Positions 31,678 through 41,212 of a stretch of DNA of 64,000 nucleotides are shown here, one piece after another. How positions within the stretch are numbered: position 1 is the first letter of the stretch; the number at the start of each line of letters is the position of its first letter. The DNA lies in contig NZ_CM003594.1 of assembly GCF_001435295.1 (NCBI RefSeq), positions 2,433,361-2,497,360 on the forward strand. The letters run 5' to 3'. The DNA is from Psychrobacter sp. P11F6 (lineage in GTDB: Bacteria; Pseudomonadota; Gammaproteobacteria; Pseudomonadales; Moraxellaceae). The notes below the pieces were generated by a model. That model saw only the letters and a list, made by a program, of their open reading frames with translations. It made no database searches and was not told the DNA's origin. The position numbers were made by a program, and so were the translations under genes.

Positions 31678-31781
31678 AAAAAAGCACGGCGTTAACCGTG
31701 CTTCTGATAGAAGCCACCTAAGCGGTGGTGAAAGGTAATACCAGTTATAACATTTTCTAAGCCACCTAAGCGGTGCAATCA
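31678..31781 (-). ncRNA. crRNA-like regulatory RNA (CreR/CreA-type mini-CRISPR)
   Basis: Two degenerate CRISPR repeats sit on the minus strand, 48 bp apart (31754-31781 and 31706-31733). Each matches the array repeat at 20 of 28 positions. The first keeps the hairpin and an exact 3' CTTAGAAA, the 5' handle of a I-F crRNA, but is degenerate at its 5' end. The second keeps the 5' part and the hairpin with a compensated extra pair but has lost its 3' end. Between them is a 20-nt spacer, ATGTTATAACTGGTATTACC. Upstream, an extended -10 TGTTATAAT (31791-31783) would start RNA about 31776. Downstream, a stem (31683-31689 with 31696-31702) followed by T's ends it about 31678. No cas gene product is encoded here. 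The role as guide for Cascade at the csy1 promoter is inferred. Confidence 0.85.
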
Positions 31782-31828
31782 AATTATAACAGAGCGTCTT
31801 TTATAAATATAACCAATATATTTAATTT

Positions 31829-31850
31829 TATAATACTAGTTATAACATGG
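31829..31850 (+). promoter_or_regulatory. csy operon promoter -10 and pseudo-protospacer for the crRNA-like RNA
   Basis: TATAAT at 31829-31834 is the best -10 for csy1; the -35 is poor. On the minus strand 31850-31849 reads CC, the type I-F PAM, followed by ATGTTATAACTAGTATTA (31848-31831). This equals the spacer of the RNA gene at 31678-31781 over positions 1-11 and 13-18. Position 12 differs, but every sixth base of a type I guide is flipped out and unpaired. Binding of Cascade here would cover the -10 and start site of csy1. Confidence 0.8.
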
Positions 31851-31930
31851 TTTACTTGTTAATCATTATATGCTTTACTATTGTAAATAAAAAACTTTTG
31901 TGCATTATAAAAGGAGCTAATCTTGACTGA
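31847..31930 (+). CDS. Possible 27-codon leader ORF upstream of csy1
   Basis: ATG at 31847 opens MVYLLIIICFTIVNKK, a hydrophobic then basic peptide of 27 residues ending in TGA at 31928-31930, overlapping the csy1 start (TTG at 31923). It would begin about 6 nt after the predicted transcript start, with no ribosome site. It could be a coupled leader peptide, a small CreT-like toxin repressed by the crRNA-like RNA, or chance. Low confidence. Confidence 0.25.
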   Translation: MVYLLIIICFTIVNKKLLCIIKGANLD

Positions 31931-33302
31931 TATATCCCCAGAGCTAGCAAGCAGTGTTGTCAAAGCATTCCTTATTAGCCAGTACGATAAAAAAACGGAT
32001 ACTGAGCAAAAACAGCTCGCTAAAGCAATAGAAAGTAATGATTTTGACAAAATTACAGAATTGAAAGCTACTTTAGCTGACGCCCAAGAAAAATATAGTG
32101 TCGCCACTTGGATTCCAGATGCTGCAACGCGTATGGCAACCCAATTGAACTTCGGCACGCATATATCAAAAGGCGTGCATCCTGATGCCAAAGGCGATAA
32201 TGTTAGCTTTAACTTAGATACTCACTTACCGCAGACTATCGTAGGTACGCATTCGATAGACAGCAGCTATATCGATGCTAATGGAAATGCCGCTGCACTG
32301 CCCCTTGCAGCCTTTTTTGATTTTGAGGTGGATGAGACGACTAAAATACGCGACCTTATTCTAGCGGATAATGCTGACTTTATTGCTACGCTTGCAGGCG
32401 ACCAAGCTTTGGCAAAGACTTATCAACAGGCTTTTAAAAAGGCGCTACAAAATATTATTACCACTCCTATAACTCATGAGCGTAATAAGCAAACGCTATG
32501 GGTGACTAACGCTTATGAAAGCACGGATATTGAAGCGCTTGATTATATAAATGTGATTCCACTTTATCCCTCTGTGCTTACTCATGAAGTTTATCAACGC
32601 ATTAATAACCTTAAATTTTCTGAAGAAAATAAAGCTGCTCGCGATAACCGTTTTAAAAAAACCGCTGAACAGCGGCCTTATGTCACTTTAAACAATTTAG
32701 CAACGCTTCAGCTTGGCGGCACAAAACCTCAAAATGTCAGCTTACTCATGAGTAAACAAGGTGGTCGCAACTACCTTTTGTCTTCGCTTCCACCCATCAT
32801 CAAGCAAGAGCGTGCGTTTAAACTATCCAAATTTGCCAATAGTATTTTTGGCACCAGTATGGAATATAACGCGCGTAAAGAGATTCAAAGTATTTTTAAA
32901 TCTATCAAAGACACTCGTAATATCGTCGATGTTAGAGATGCGCGTAAACTTGCTATCGATGAAGTGCTTTATCAGATATTTGCAGCCGCAGAAGATATCC
33001 GCAGCTCCATGCCAGCAGGCTGGTCAAAAGACTATGATCTTGATCGCACAGAAAAGCTTTGGCTTGATCCAAAACGTGCTGATTTAGAGGGTGAAGAAGA
33101 ATTTAAAGCAGAGCGTGAACAAGATGATGCTTGGCATAGTCAAATCGTTCATCGTTTTGCCCGTTGGCTTAATACTTTGATGCAAGCCGAGTTTAAGGAA
33201 ATTGCCAGTGACTTTGGCGACGGGGAACATTTAGACTGGGAGCGTGAGATTGAAGATATGCAAAAACGCTATGAGCGCGCAGGCAAAGGAGTATTTTTAT
33301 GA
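31923..33302 (+). CDS. csy1: Type I-F Cascade large subunit Csy1 (Cas8f)
   Basis: PAM-recognising subunit of the Csy surveillance complex, paired with Csy2 at the crRNA 5' end. The start is a TTG at 31923 with AAGGAG at 31911-31916. The 459-residue protein matches Csy1 in layout: a hydrophilic N-terminus (KATLADAQEKYSVATWIPDAA), TQLNFGTHISKGVHPDAKG, VIPLYPSVLTHEVYQRINNL, TKPQNVSLLMSKQGGRNYLLSSLPP and the Arg/Lys- and Trp-rich C-terminal helical bundle. It is first of csy1-csy2-csy3-cas6f, read from a promoter that appears to be a target of the crRNA-like RNA. Confidence 0.93.
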   Translation: MTDISPELASSVVKAFLISQYDKKTDTEQKQLAKAIESNDFDKITELKATLADAQEKYSVATWIPDAATRMATQLNFGTHISKGVHPDAKGDNVSFNLDTHLPQTIVGTHSIDSSYIDANGNAAALPLAAFFDFEVDETTKIRDLILADNADFIATLAGDQALAKTYQQAFKKALQNIITTPITHERNKQTLWVTNAYESTDIEALDYINVIPLYPSVLTHEVYQRINNLKFSEENKAARDNRFKKTAEQRPYVTLNNLATLQLGGTKPQNVSLLMSKQGGRNYLLSSLPPIIKQERAFKLSKFANSIFGTSMEYNARKEIQSIFKSIKDTRNIVDVRDARKLAIDEVLYQIFAAAEDIRSSMPAGWSKDYDLDRTEKLWLDPKRADLEGEEEFKAEREQDDAWHSQIVHRFARWLNTLMQAEFKEIASDFGDGEHLDWEREIEDMQKRYERAGKGVFL

Positions 33303-34270
33303 GCCGTATAGACGATGATAACGATATTGGCGTAGTTGGCTATTTGCTATTTAAGAAGGTCATTATTGATGGGGCAAATACTATCTCAAGTCCACTGACT
33401 TATGGTTTCCCAGCTATTACTGGATTCTTAGGTAGCTTTCATGCGATGTCACGCAAGATGGCGGATGATGAGCAATTATCAAGTGTTTCACTAGGCGGTG
33501 TGTTGCTAGCTTGCCATGACTGTCAGCCGCAAATGTATCGCCCTAACACTTATAACAATTACACTTTTAATCAAACACGCAACCCTATCAAAAAGGACGG
33601 CAAAACAGCATCTATTATTGAGGAAGGCAAATGCCGCTTAGTCATGAGCTTTGTAGTTGAAGTACTGGCAGACACTAACTTAACGGCTGAGCAGCAAGCG
33701 TCTGCCATACAAAAAACAAAGCAGTGGATTCAGCAACAACGTATGGCTGGTGGCAGTGTGCATGGACTAGCTCGATTTGAGCCAGTACAGTTTTTTGATA
33801 GTAGTGACATTAGTGCCGTCATACCACAGCTGTTGCCTGCTTTTGTACTGATGGACGCACAAGATGAGTTTGCTCAAATTATAAATGAGGTACAAAAAGA
33901 CAATCCAGATGCAACGCCTTTAGATGCCTTGATAGACGTTTGTGCGCTGTATCAAATTCCTGAAACTAAGCCTAATGGCGAGACCAAATGGTCAACTATG
34001 TCGCGTAAAAGTGGTCACGGTTGGCTTGTGCCCATGCCTATAGGTTACCAAGGTATGTCCGACTGTTATGAAGCAGGCATCATGCAAAACGTGCGTAACC
34101 CTGAATATTCTAGCCAGTATGTCGAAGCCATTTATAGCCTTGGAAAATGGGTTTATCCGCAGCGTTTAAATCGCATCGGTGGTGAGCATGATATTGCCAA
34201 TGCGTTTTGGCGTTATCGCTACGATGCCGATGACTCTGTTTATCTAGTCACTCAGCAGCAAGATCTTTAA
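33299..34270 (+). CDS. csy2: Type I-F Cascade subunit Csy2 (Cas5f)
   Basis: Forms the crRNA 5'-handle-binding tail with Csy1. The 323-residue protein overlaps csy1 by 4 bp (ATGA), so their 1:1 synthesis is likely coupled. Family-like features: GYLLFKKVIIDGANTISSPLTYGFPAITGFLGSFHAM at residues 14-50, an RRM-like start, then GLARFEPVQFF and HGWLVPMPIGYQGM near the C-terminus, plus RNPEYSSQYVEAIYSLGKWVYPQR. Length is normal for Cas5f (about 320). Confidence 0.94.
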   Translation: MSRIDDDNDIGVVGYLLFKKVIIDGANTISSPLTYGFPAITGFLGSFHAMSRKMADDEQLSSVSLGGVLLACHDCQPQMYRPNTYNNYTFNQTRNPIKKDGKTASIIEEGKCRLVMSFVVEVLADTNLTAEQQASAIQKTKQWIQQQRMAGGSVHGLARFEPVQFFDSSDISAVIPQLLPAFVLMDAQDEFAQIINEVQKDNPDATPLDALIDVCALYQIPETKPNGETKWSTMSRKSGHGWLVPMPIGYQGMSDCYEAGIMQNVRNPEYSSQYVEAIYSLGKWVYPQRLNRIGGEHDIANAFWRYRYDADDSVYLVTQQQDL

Positions 34271-34286
34271 ACTTATTTTTAATTTT

Positions 34287-34304
34287 TAAAACTATCCAGT
34301 TTTA
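34287..34304 (+). promoter_or_regulatory. Small hairpin between csy2 and csy3
   Basis: TAAAACT (34287-34293) and AGTTTTA (34298-34304) form a 7-bp stem with a 4-nt loop in the only real gap (75 bp) of the csy operon. It lies before the gene whose product is needed in six copies. It might stabilise or process the csy3 message; there is no proof. Confidence 0.3.
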
Positions 34305-34345
34305 TAACAAATGCAATTTAATTTTTTATTCTCATGGAGAACATT

Positions 34346-35362
34346 ATGTCAAAATCAGCCCTAAAAACTGCATCCGTACTCGCTTTTGAGCGTAACTTAG
34401 ACGTATCAGACGCCTATCTGTGGCAGACCGATAGTCAAGCAGCAGCTTCGCCCTCCCCTGTGGTTATTAAAGAAAAATCCGTTCGTGGTACGATTAGTAA
34501 TCGCTTAAAAAACGCTATTACCAATGACCCTGCCAAATTAGATGCTGAGACTGAAAAAGCCAACTTACAAAAAGTAGATTCAGCATCATTAGATGAAAAT
34601 AACGATACTTTAGTCGCACGCTTCAGTCTCAAAGTTCTGCCTTTTACTGGCAAACCTAACGTCTGTAACGACCAAGACTATCAACAAGCTTTAGAGCAAG
34701 TCGTTACTGACTATATTAGCACTCAGGGTGTCGATGAGTTGGCACGACGCTATGCGATTAACGTGCTAAATGCGCGTTGGTTATGGCGCAACCGTGTGGG
34801 CACTGAAAGTATTAAAGTCACCATTAAGTGCAATGGACAAACTATTACCATTGATGATGCAAAAGCTTATGGTCTCAAAGACTTTAATAGTGATGATGCT
34901 CATATCAAACAAGTGGCTGATTGGATTAAAGCGGGTCTAAACGGTGATGAGTTCATTATTTTATACGTAGAAGCACAAGCCATCATCGGTTATGGTCAAG
35001 AGGTTTACCCCTCACAAGAACTGATACTCGATACCGGCAGTAAAAAGAGTAAGGTGCTTTACCGCGTTAGTGATAAGAAAGGCTCTGAGGACAATGCGGG
35101 TATGCACTCTCAGAAAGTCAGCAACGCAATTCGTACTATTGATACTTGGTATCCTGATGCCCAGTTCCCTATTGCTATCGAGCCTTACGGTGCTGTGACG
35201 ACATTAGGCACGGCATTCCGCCAGCCTAAAGCTAAGATGGATTTTTATAGCTTATTTGATAATTGGGTTTTAAAAGGTGACGCACCAGATGTTGAGCAGC
35301 AACATTATGTAATGGGTGTGCTGATCCGTGGCGGTGTGTTTGGTGCCAGTGGCAAGGAGTAA
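34346..35362 (+). CDS. csy3: Type I-F Cascade backbone subunit Csy3 (Cas7f)
   Basis: Six copies form the helical backbone that holds the spacer part of crRNA. I start at 34346 (MSKSALKTASVLAFERNLDVSDAYLW), which has GGAGA 6 bp upstream; an in-frame ATG 12 bp earlier overlaps that site. The 338 residues match Cas7f in length and in SVRGTISNRLKN, LNARWLWRNRVGTESIKV and the C-terminal EPYGAVTTLGTAFRQP and HYVMGVLIRGGVFG. A 75-bp spacing to csy2 with a hairpin may allow higher expression. Confidence 0.95.
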   Translation: MSKSALKTASVLAFERNLDVSDAYLWQTDSQAAASPSPVVIKEKSVRGTISNRLKNAITNDPAKLDAETEKANLQKVDSASLDENNDTLVARFSLKVLPFTGKPNVCNDQDYQQALEQVVTDYISTQGVDELARRYAINVLNARWLWRNRVGTESIKVTIKCNGQTITIDDAKAYGLKDFNSDDAHIKQVADWIKAGLNGDEFIILYVEAQAIIGYGQEVYPSQELILDTGSKKSKVLYRVSDKKGSEDNAGMHSQKVSNAIRTIDTWYPDAQFPIAIEPYGAVTTLGTAFRQPKAKMDFYSLFDNWVLKGDAPDVEQQHYVMGVLIRGGVFGASGKE

Positions 35363-35365
35363 GGT

Positions 35366-35983
35366 ATGAGTAATTCAACTTTAAACCTTACCCATTACCA
35401 AGAAATAACTATCATCCCTGATCCCGAGATTGCGCCTTACTTTATTTGGAGTAAGCTCTTTAATCAGCTGCATATTGCTCTAGCGGCATTGAAAAATGAA
35501 CACGGTATCGACTCCATAGGTGTCAGCTTCCCTGATTATCATTACGATAATAAAAATGAGAAATCATCTAAGTTGGGATTAAAACTACGCCTTTTTGCGC
35601 CAAACCAAAAAAACTTAGACACCCTAAACCTGGATAAATGGCTGTCACGACTGTCAGATTATGTGCATGTTAAAGGTATTAAAGAAGTCGGTGATAAAGC
35701 GACTGGTTATGTCAGTGTGCAGCGTTACCGATTTAAACCAATTGATATACAAGCACAGACATTGGCAGATAAGTTAAAAGTCAGTTATGAGGAGGCGATG
35801 GTCACTGTCGCCAAACGCAAAAAAGAGATGGCATTGCCATTCATTCAGATGCGTAGTCATACCAACAATAGTAATTACCGTTTAAGCATTTTACAGTCGC
35901 CTTGTGATAACTCTCAAGCTGGTAGCTTTAATACTTATGGCTTAAATGGTATGCAAGACACGGTTACCGTTCCACATTGGTAA
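35366..35983 (+). CDS. cas6f: Type I-F crRNA endonuclease Cas6f (Csy4)
   Basis: Cuts the pre-crRNA at the base of each repeat hairpin and stays bound to the 3' stem. The 205-residue protein begins after a 3-bp gap from csy3 and shows the Cas6f pattern: ITIIPDPEIAPYFIWSKLFNQLHIAL with the likely catalytic His (LHIAL), GVSFPDY, and the C-terminal RNA-binding region YEEAMVTVAKRKKEM with basic residues, MALPFIQMRSHTNNSNYRLSI. Slightly longer than the Pseudomonas protein (187). Confidence 0.94.
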   Translation: MSNSTLNLTHYQEITIIPDPEIAPYFIWSKLFNQLHIALAALKNEHGIDSIGVSFPDYHYDNKNEKSSKLGLKLRLFAPNQKNLDTLNLDKWLSRLSDYVHVKGIKEVGDKATGYVSVQRYRFKPIDIQAQTLADKLKVSYEEAMVTVAKRKKEMALPFIQMRSHTNNSNYRLSILQSPCDNSQAGSFNTYGLNGMQDTVTVPHW

Positions 35984-36160
35984 GCTAATTAAATGGTAAT
36001 GACGAATTACCCAAAAATTAAGCATAAAAACCCTTTTTTTTACTATTTAAAAACTTACAATGAAATCAATCAGTTACGATAAGGTGAAAAATGGAGGGTA
36101 AAATAGGGTATTTTGCCCTCTACGCCTTGTCGTAACTGAATTTTTTGAGGTATAATTTCT
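35984..36160 (+). promoter_or_regulatory. CRISPR leader with IHF site, inverted repeat and array promoter
   Basis: AATCAATCAGTTA (36064-36076) fits the IHF consensus WATCAANNNNTTR exactly. CAGTTACGATAAGG (36071-36084) and CCTTGTCGTAACTG (about 36125-36138) form a 14-bp inverted repeat with one mismatch. Inside it GAGGGTAAAATA and TATTTTGCCCTC form a second stem. TATAAT (36151-36156) preceded at 18 bp by TTGTCG (36127-36132) would start RNA at the edge of the first repeat. IHF bending of the leader is established for adaptation in I-E and I-F systems. Confidence 0.7.
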
Positions 36161-39100
36161 CTTCATCACCGCATAGGTGACTTAGAAATGCTTAGAATTA
36201 ACCAGCGATCTTGATTCAGTCTTCATCACCGCATAGGTGACTTAGAAAAATCCGAACCATTGCGCGTCCAATACGCTCCACTTCATCACCGCATAGGTGA
36301 CTTAGAAACATTTCTTATCACTAGATTGCCCTGACGCTTTCTTCATCACCGCATAGGTGACTTAGAAATGAGCCAGATCCTATCTATGCTCCTAAGCCTA
36401 CTTCATCACCGCATAGGTGACTTAGAAATTGATTATTCGCACTTAGTTAGTGCAGTTGACCTTCATCACCGCATAGGTGACTTAGAAAGCCCTGTCATGG
36501 TGTTAGCGCACTATGTCGGGCTTCATCACCGCATAGGTGACTTAGAAATAGCGATATGCCCGGTCGCCCCGGTGCTGTCCTTCATCACCGCATAGGTGAC
36601 TTAGAAACATCGCGGTAAGGGTTATTGCGAGTGGTGCCACTTCATCACCGCATAGGTGACTTAGAAATTTAACTGTTGAATGCCGTGAAAGTCTCATGAC
36701 TTCATCACCGCATAGGTGACTTAGAAAGTTTAACAGACGGTCGAATTATTAATCATTGACTTCATCACCGCATAGGTGACTTAGAAATTTGATTAACTTA
36801 TCGGTACTCATAATAATATCCTTCATCACCGCATAGGTGACTTAGAAATTGCTACTTTAAATAGCGGTGAAAGTGGTCTTCTTCATCACCGCATAGGTGA
36901 CTTAGAAACGAACAAATCGGATTAGCCTCACTGATTTCAACTTCATCACCGCATAGGTGACTTAGAAACACGACCCTCGGCTTCGGAGGTCGCGGTCATG
37001 CTTCATCACCGCATAGGTGACTTAGAAATAGACGAAGCGATACACGACAAGGCAGCCTACCTTCATCACCGCATAGGTGACTTAGAAAAGCTTACGGTTG
37101 CATTGGCGTTATGTCACGCACTTCATCACCGCATAGGTGACTTAGAAAGTGGTGATTAGCGGTGATGCGGTATCGGAAGACTTCATCACCGCATAGGTGA
37201 CTTAGAAAAACTATTTCAAGGCTGGTCGGCTCTGTGTCCTCTTCATCACCGCATAGGTGACTTAGAAACAAAGCGGATGATGCAGCCGACGCTTGATAGC
37301 CTTCATCACCGCATAGGTGACTTAGAAAATGTTTCCCGTCTACATCCAGTACGTGATGGTCTTCATCACCGCATAGGTGACTTAGAAATGTCTCAGTTAT
37401 ATGTATGATTTTAGATTGGTCTTCATCACCGCATAGGTGACTTAGAAAAACCGAGCCTGATGACATTGTTGCTTTAAATGCTTCATCACCGCATAGGTGA
37501 CTTAGAAAAACATCATCCGCCACTGGCTTAATCCAATTTACTTCATCACCGCATAGGTGACTTAGAAAAATCAGCAGATAGTCCAGTTGATACGAGGCAC
37601 CTTCATCACCGCATAGGTGACTTAGAAATTCGCTGTCTCGACAGCAAGTGCTGCGATAGCCTTCATCACCGCATAGGTGACTTAGAAAATAGCTTTAGCA
37701 ACAGCCTGCTGAATAGCCATCTTCATCACCGCATAGGTGACTTAGAAACGCAAGCCCGTTTGTATGAAGGCGCAATTTGCGCTTCATCACCGCATAGGTG
37801 ACTTAGAAAGTAATCAACACACGTGACGCTTGCAGTAAGTCCTTCATCACCGCATAGGTGACTTAGAAAAGCCAATGCAGTAGCAATCACCTCATCAACA
37901 ACTTCATCACCGCATAGGTGACTTAGAAAAATGACTGGCTATCCATACTTTACGATACCGACTTCATCACCGCATAGGTGACTTAGAAAACTTTCAATGT
38001 CTCGTCACCAGCTCTCAGCTCCTTCATCACCGCATAGGTGACTTAGAAAAAATACTTACACTGCATTTGTGTTTAGCGGAACTTCATCACCGCATAGGTG
38101 ACTTAGAAATCCATGATAAATTGCTTAACATGATTAGCCTCCTTCATCACCGCATAGGTGACTTAGAAAACCTTCCCAGATCTTAACGCCTGCTGTGTAA
38201 TCTTCATCACCGCATAGGTGACTTAGAAAAGTACCGTTAGACCCACTCATGCCAGCACAAGCTTCATCACCGCATAGGTGACTTAGAAAATTATTCATCC
38301 CCCCCCTATCTCTACACGCTCTCTTCATCACCGCATAGGTGACTTAGAAATGATCAACACGGTATGAAGTCACAACAAAACCCTTCATCACCGCATAGGT
38401 GACTTAGAAATTTCAGGTTAGTCATAGCTTCAACACTTTTGTCTTCATCACCGCATAGGTGACTTAGAAAGCCATAATGCCGAGAAAGATAAACGAAAGT
38501 GTCTTCATCACCGCATAGGTGACTTAGAAATGTACCTGCTGATGCTATGGCTGAACCTATAACTTCATCACCGCATAGGTGACTTAGAAAACTGTAAAGC
38601 GGTTCTTAGCCCATTCATTGTACTTCATCACCGCATAGGTGACTTAGAAAACTGACCACGTTCAACATCCTCAATGTAGTAGCTTCATCACCGCATAGGT
38701 GACTTAGAAACTAATGACGCGACTCAGCAAAATAAGTTTGAGCTTCATCACCGCATAGGTGACTTAGAAATCCCACTGCTCAGGTGTTTTCTGTTCCTGC
38801 TGCTTCATCACCGCATAGGTGACTTAGAAATACTGAAGTAGATGCAATAACTCAAAATCTGCCTTCATCACCGCATAGGTGACTTAGAAACGTAACAATA
38901 TCGTCAGGCATTGTAAGAAACACTTCATCACCGCATAGGTGACTTAGAAAAATCAAAACCGATATTGTCCAGCTCACCAAAACTTCATCACCGCATAGGT
39001 GACTTAGAAAAAAAGATGATACGTCTTTACCGTACTTGTCCTCTTCATCACCGCATAGGTGACTTAGAAATAATAGATTGATTATTTCCTTATAAGTGTG

Positions 39101-41051
39101 ACCTTCATCACCGCATAGGTGACTTAGAAAAACAACGCATTCGCTTTGAGCCTATCTTTGAGCTTCATCACCGCATAGGTGACTTAGAAAGTAACCCGTC
39201 ATCGTACCACCAACACCAGCGGCTTCATCACCGCATAGGTGACTTAGAAAAACTGTGGTCGCAGCGACGACTTACGAGCTAACTTCATCACCGCATAGGT
39301 GACTTAGAAAACCAAGTTATCCAGCCCAACAAGAACCCTCAACCTTCATCACCGCATAGGTGACTTAGAAATGTCATGAGCCAACCTGTCAAGTCATCCT
39401 CATCTTCATCACCGCATAGGTGACTTAGAAATTAAGCATGATTGCACCAATGCCACCACTAATCTTCATCACCGCATAGGTGACTTAGAAAGTAGTAAGG
39501 CGCTACTGGCAGATAATCACCTGCTTCATCACCGCATAGGTGACTTAGAAAATTAGAGTGAACAGTGGTTATGCCCCCTGGATCTTCATCACCGCATAGG
39601 TGACTTAGAAATCATACATAAAAGCGATGATGAGAGATATAACCTTCATCACCGCATAGGTGACTTAGAAAAACCAAAGAAGGCATGGGGCAGGGTGATT
39701 TAGCTTCATCACCGCATAGGTGACTTAGAAAGTAGTCAGATTGTGAGTTTCCTAATACTGTCACTTCATCACCGCATAGGTGACTTAGAAAACAACACCG
39801 CTTATAGATACTTTGCTAGTATGCTTCATCACCGCATAGGTGACTTAGAAAACTCACGTAGCTCATCGATGCCCATTTCAGCACTTCATCACCGCATAGG
39901 TGACTTAGAAATTGTATTACGCCAGCCCCTGCAAAATTAGCCCCTTCATCACCGCATAGGTGACTTAGAAATTATTTTAAAAGCAGCTCAAAGGATCACA
40001 AATCTTCATCACCGCATAGGTGACTTAGAAAATCCAGCCAGTCGTCACCGTCAGCGTCTCATCCTTCATCACCGCATAGGTGACTTAGAAAAAATCAGCA
40101 GCACCTCAAACATCTGCTCGTCACTTCATCACCGCATAGGTGACTTAGAAACTACACCTACGTACTGGGATATGTAATGCGTACTTCATCACCGCATAGG
40201 TGACTTAGAAATGCACGTTGGGCGCGGTCATGCAACAATAGCGCTTCATCACCGCATAGGTGACTTAGAAAACTGGCAATCCGCTATGAAGATGGCTTTG
40301 CTTCTTCATCACCGCATAGGTGACTTAGAAAAAAATACCGATTACCTCGGACTTAATGCCATTCTTCATCACCGCATAGGTGACTTAGAAATAACGCCCC
40401 TGCATGGCAGACCGATATCTTAGCTTCATCACCGCATAGGTGACTTAGAAAGTATAAATTTAGAAAATATATAACCATTCTATCTTCATCACCGCATAGG
40501 TGACTTAGAAAATGCGACGACACAAAAACGTGCTCGTTATCTTCTTCATCACCGCATAGGTGACTTAGAAATATTTGAAGTCTCTTGATTTAGAGAGGCG
40601 TCTCTTCATCACCGCATAGGTGACTTAGAAAAATAGTGAAATCGTAAGTATTTAAGCTGTCGACTTCATCACCGCATAGGTGACTTAGAAAATTTCAGAC
40701 AACAAGCCGTACTTGGTTGCTATCTTCATCACCGCATAGGTGACTTAGAAAGAAATGTCGGTCTTTAGCCCTTATTTGACGTACTTCATCACCGCATAGG
40801 TGACTTAGAAAACTGCCAGTCGTCTTGCTGATTCATGCGGTCACTTCATCACCGCATAGGTGACTTAGAAAATATCACGATAGTTTCAACGATATACCAA
40901 GCTCTTCATCACCGCATAGGTGACTTAGAAAGTTACGGCATCCGTGATGCTCGATGAAAAAATCTTCATCACCGCATAGGTGACTTAGAAAAAACAGGAA
41001 CGCTTAACAGTAAGGTAAATCCACTTCATCACCGCATAGGTGACTTAGAAA
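36161..41051 (+). CRISPR. Type I-F CRISPR array, 82 repeats and 81 spacers
   Basis: The repeat is 28 bp: starts CTTCATCACCGCATAGGTGA and ends CTTAGAAA; TCACC/GGTGA form the Cas6f hairpin around GCATA. Repeat starts fall at 36161, 36221 and so on to 41024. Counting one start per 60-bp step with a net shift of 3 gives 82 repeats. Spacers are 32 bp except one of 31 (36549-36579) and four of 33 (the first at 36788-36820). All repeats look identical, including the last. The repeat orientation and the leader place new spacers at the left, next to cas6f. I could not match spacers to phages by eye. Confidence 0.98.
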
Positions 41052-41212
41052 CTTACAAGCGTCACCTACTGTCGTGTATTTTCTAACTTTCCTATAAACC
41101 TAAGCGAAGTGGGTTTTAATTATTAGCCACTCATCGTAAGGTGGGAGTGAAGGTCAATATACAGAGCATAACGACCAAGTCATCAAATCATTATCTTAGT
41201 GGGGTGTGTAGT

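Noticed and set aside
34291..34311. Second target of the crRNA-like spacer before csy3 (CCAGTTTTATAACA resembles part of its complement)
   Set aside because: An insertion of two T's breaks the seed match and the required CC PAM is missing.
36933..37000. Hairpin in a spacer (CGACC...GGTCG around 36962-36990) as a regulatory element in the array
   Set aside because: It is confined to one 32-bp spacer and probably reflects a terminator or stem in the original invader.
36368..40423. ORFs inside the CRISPR array (for example repeated LHHRIGDLE or FLSHLCGDE peptides on either strand)
   Set aside because: They are translations of the 28-bp repeat in different frames with random spacer peptides between; no start sites or codon bias.
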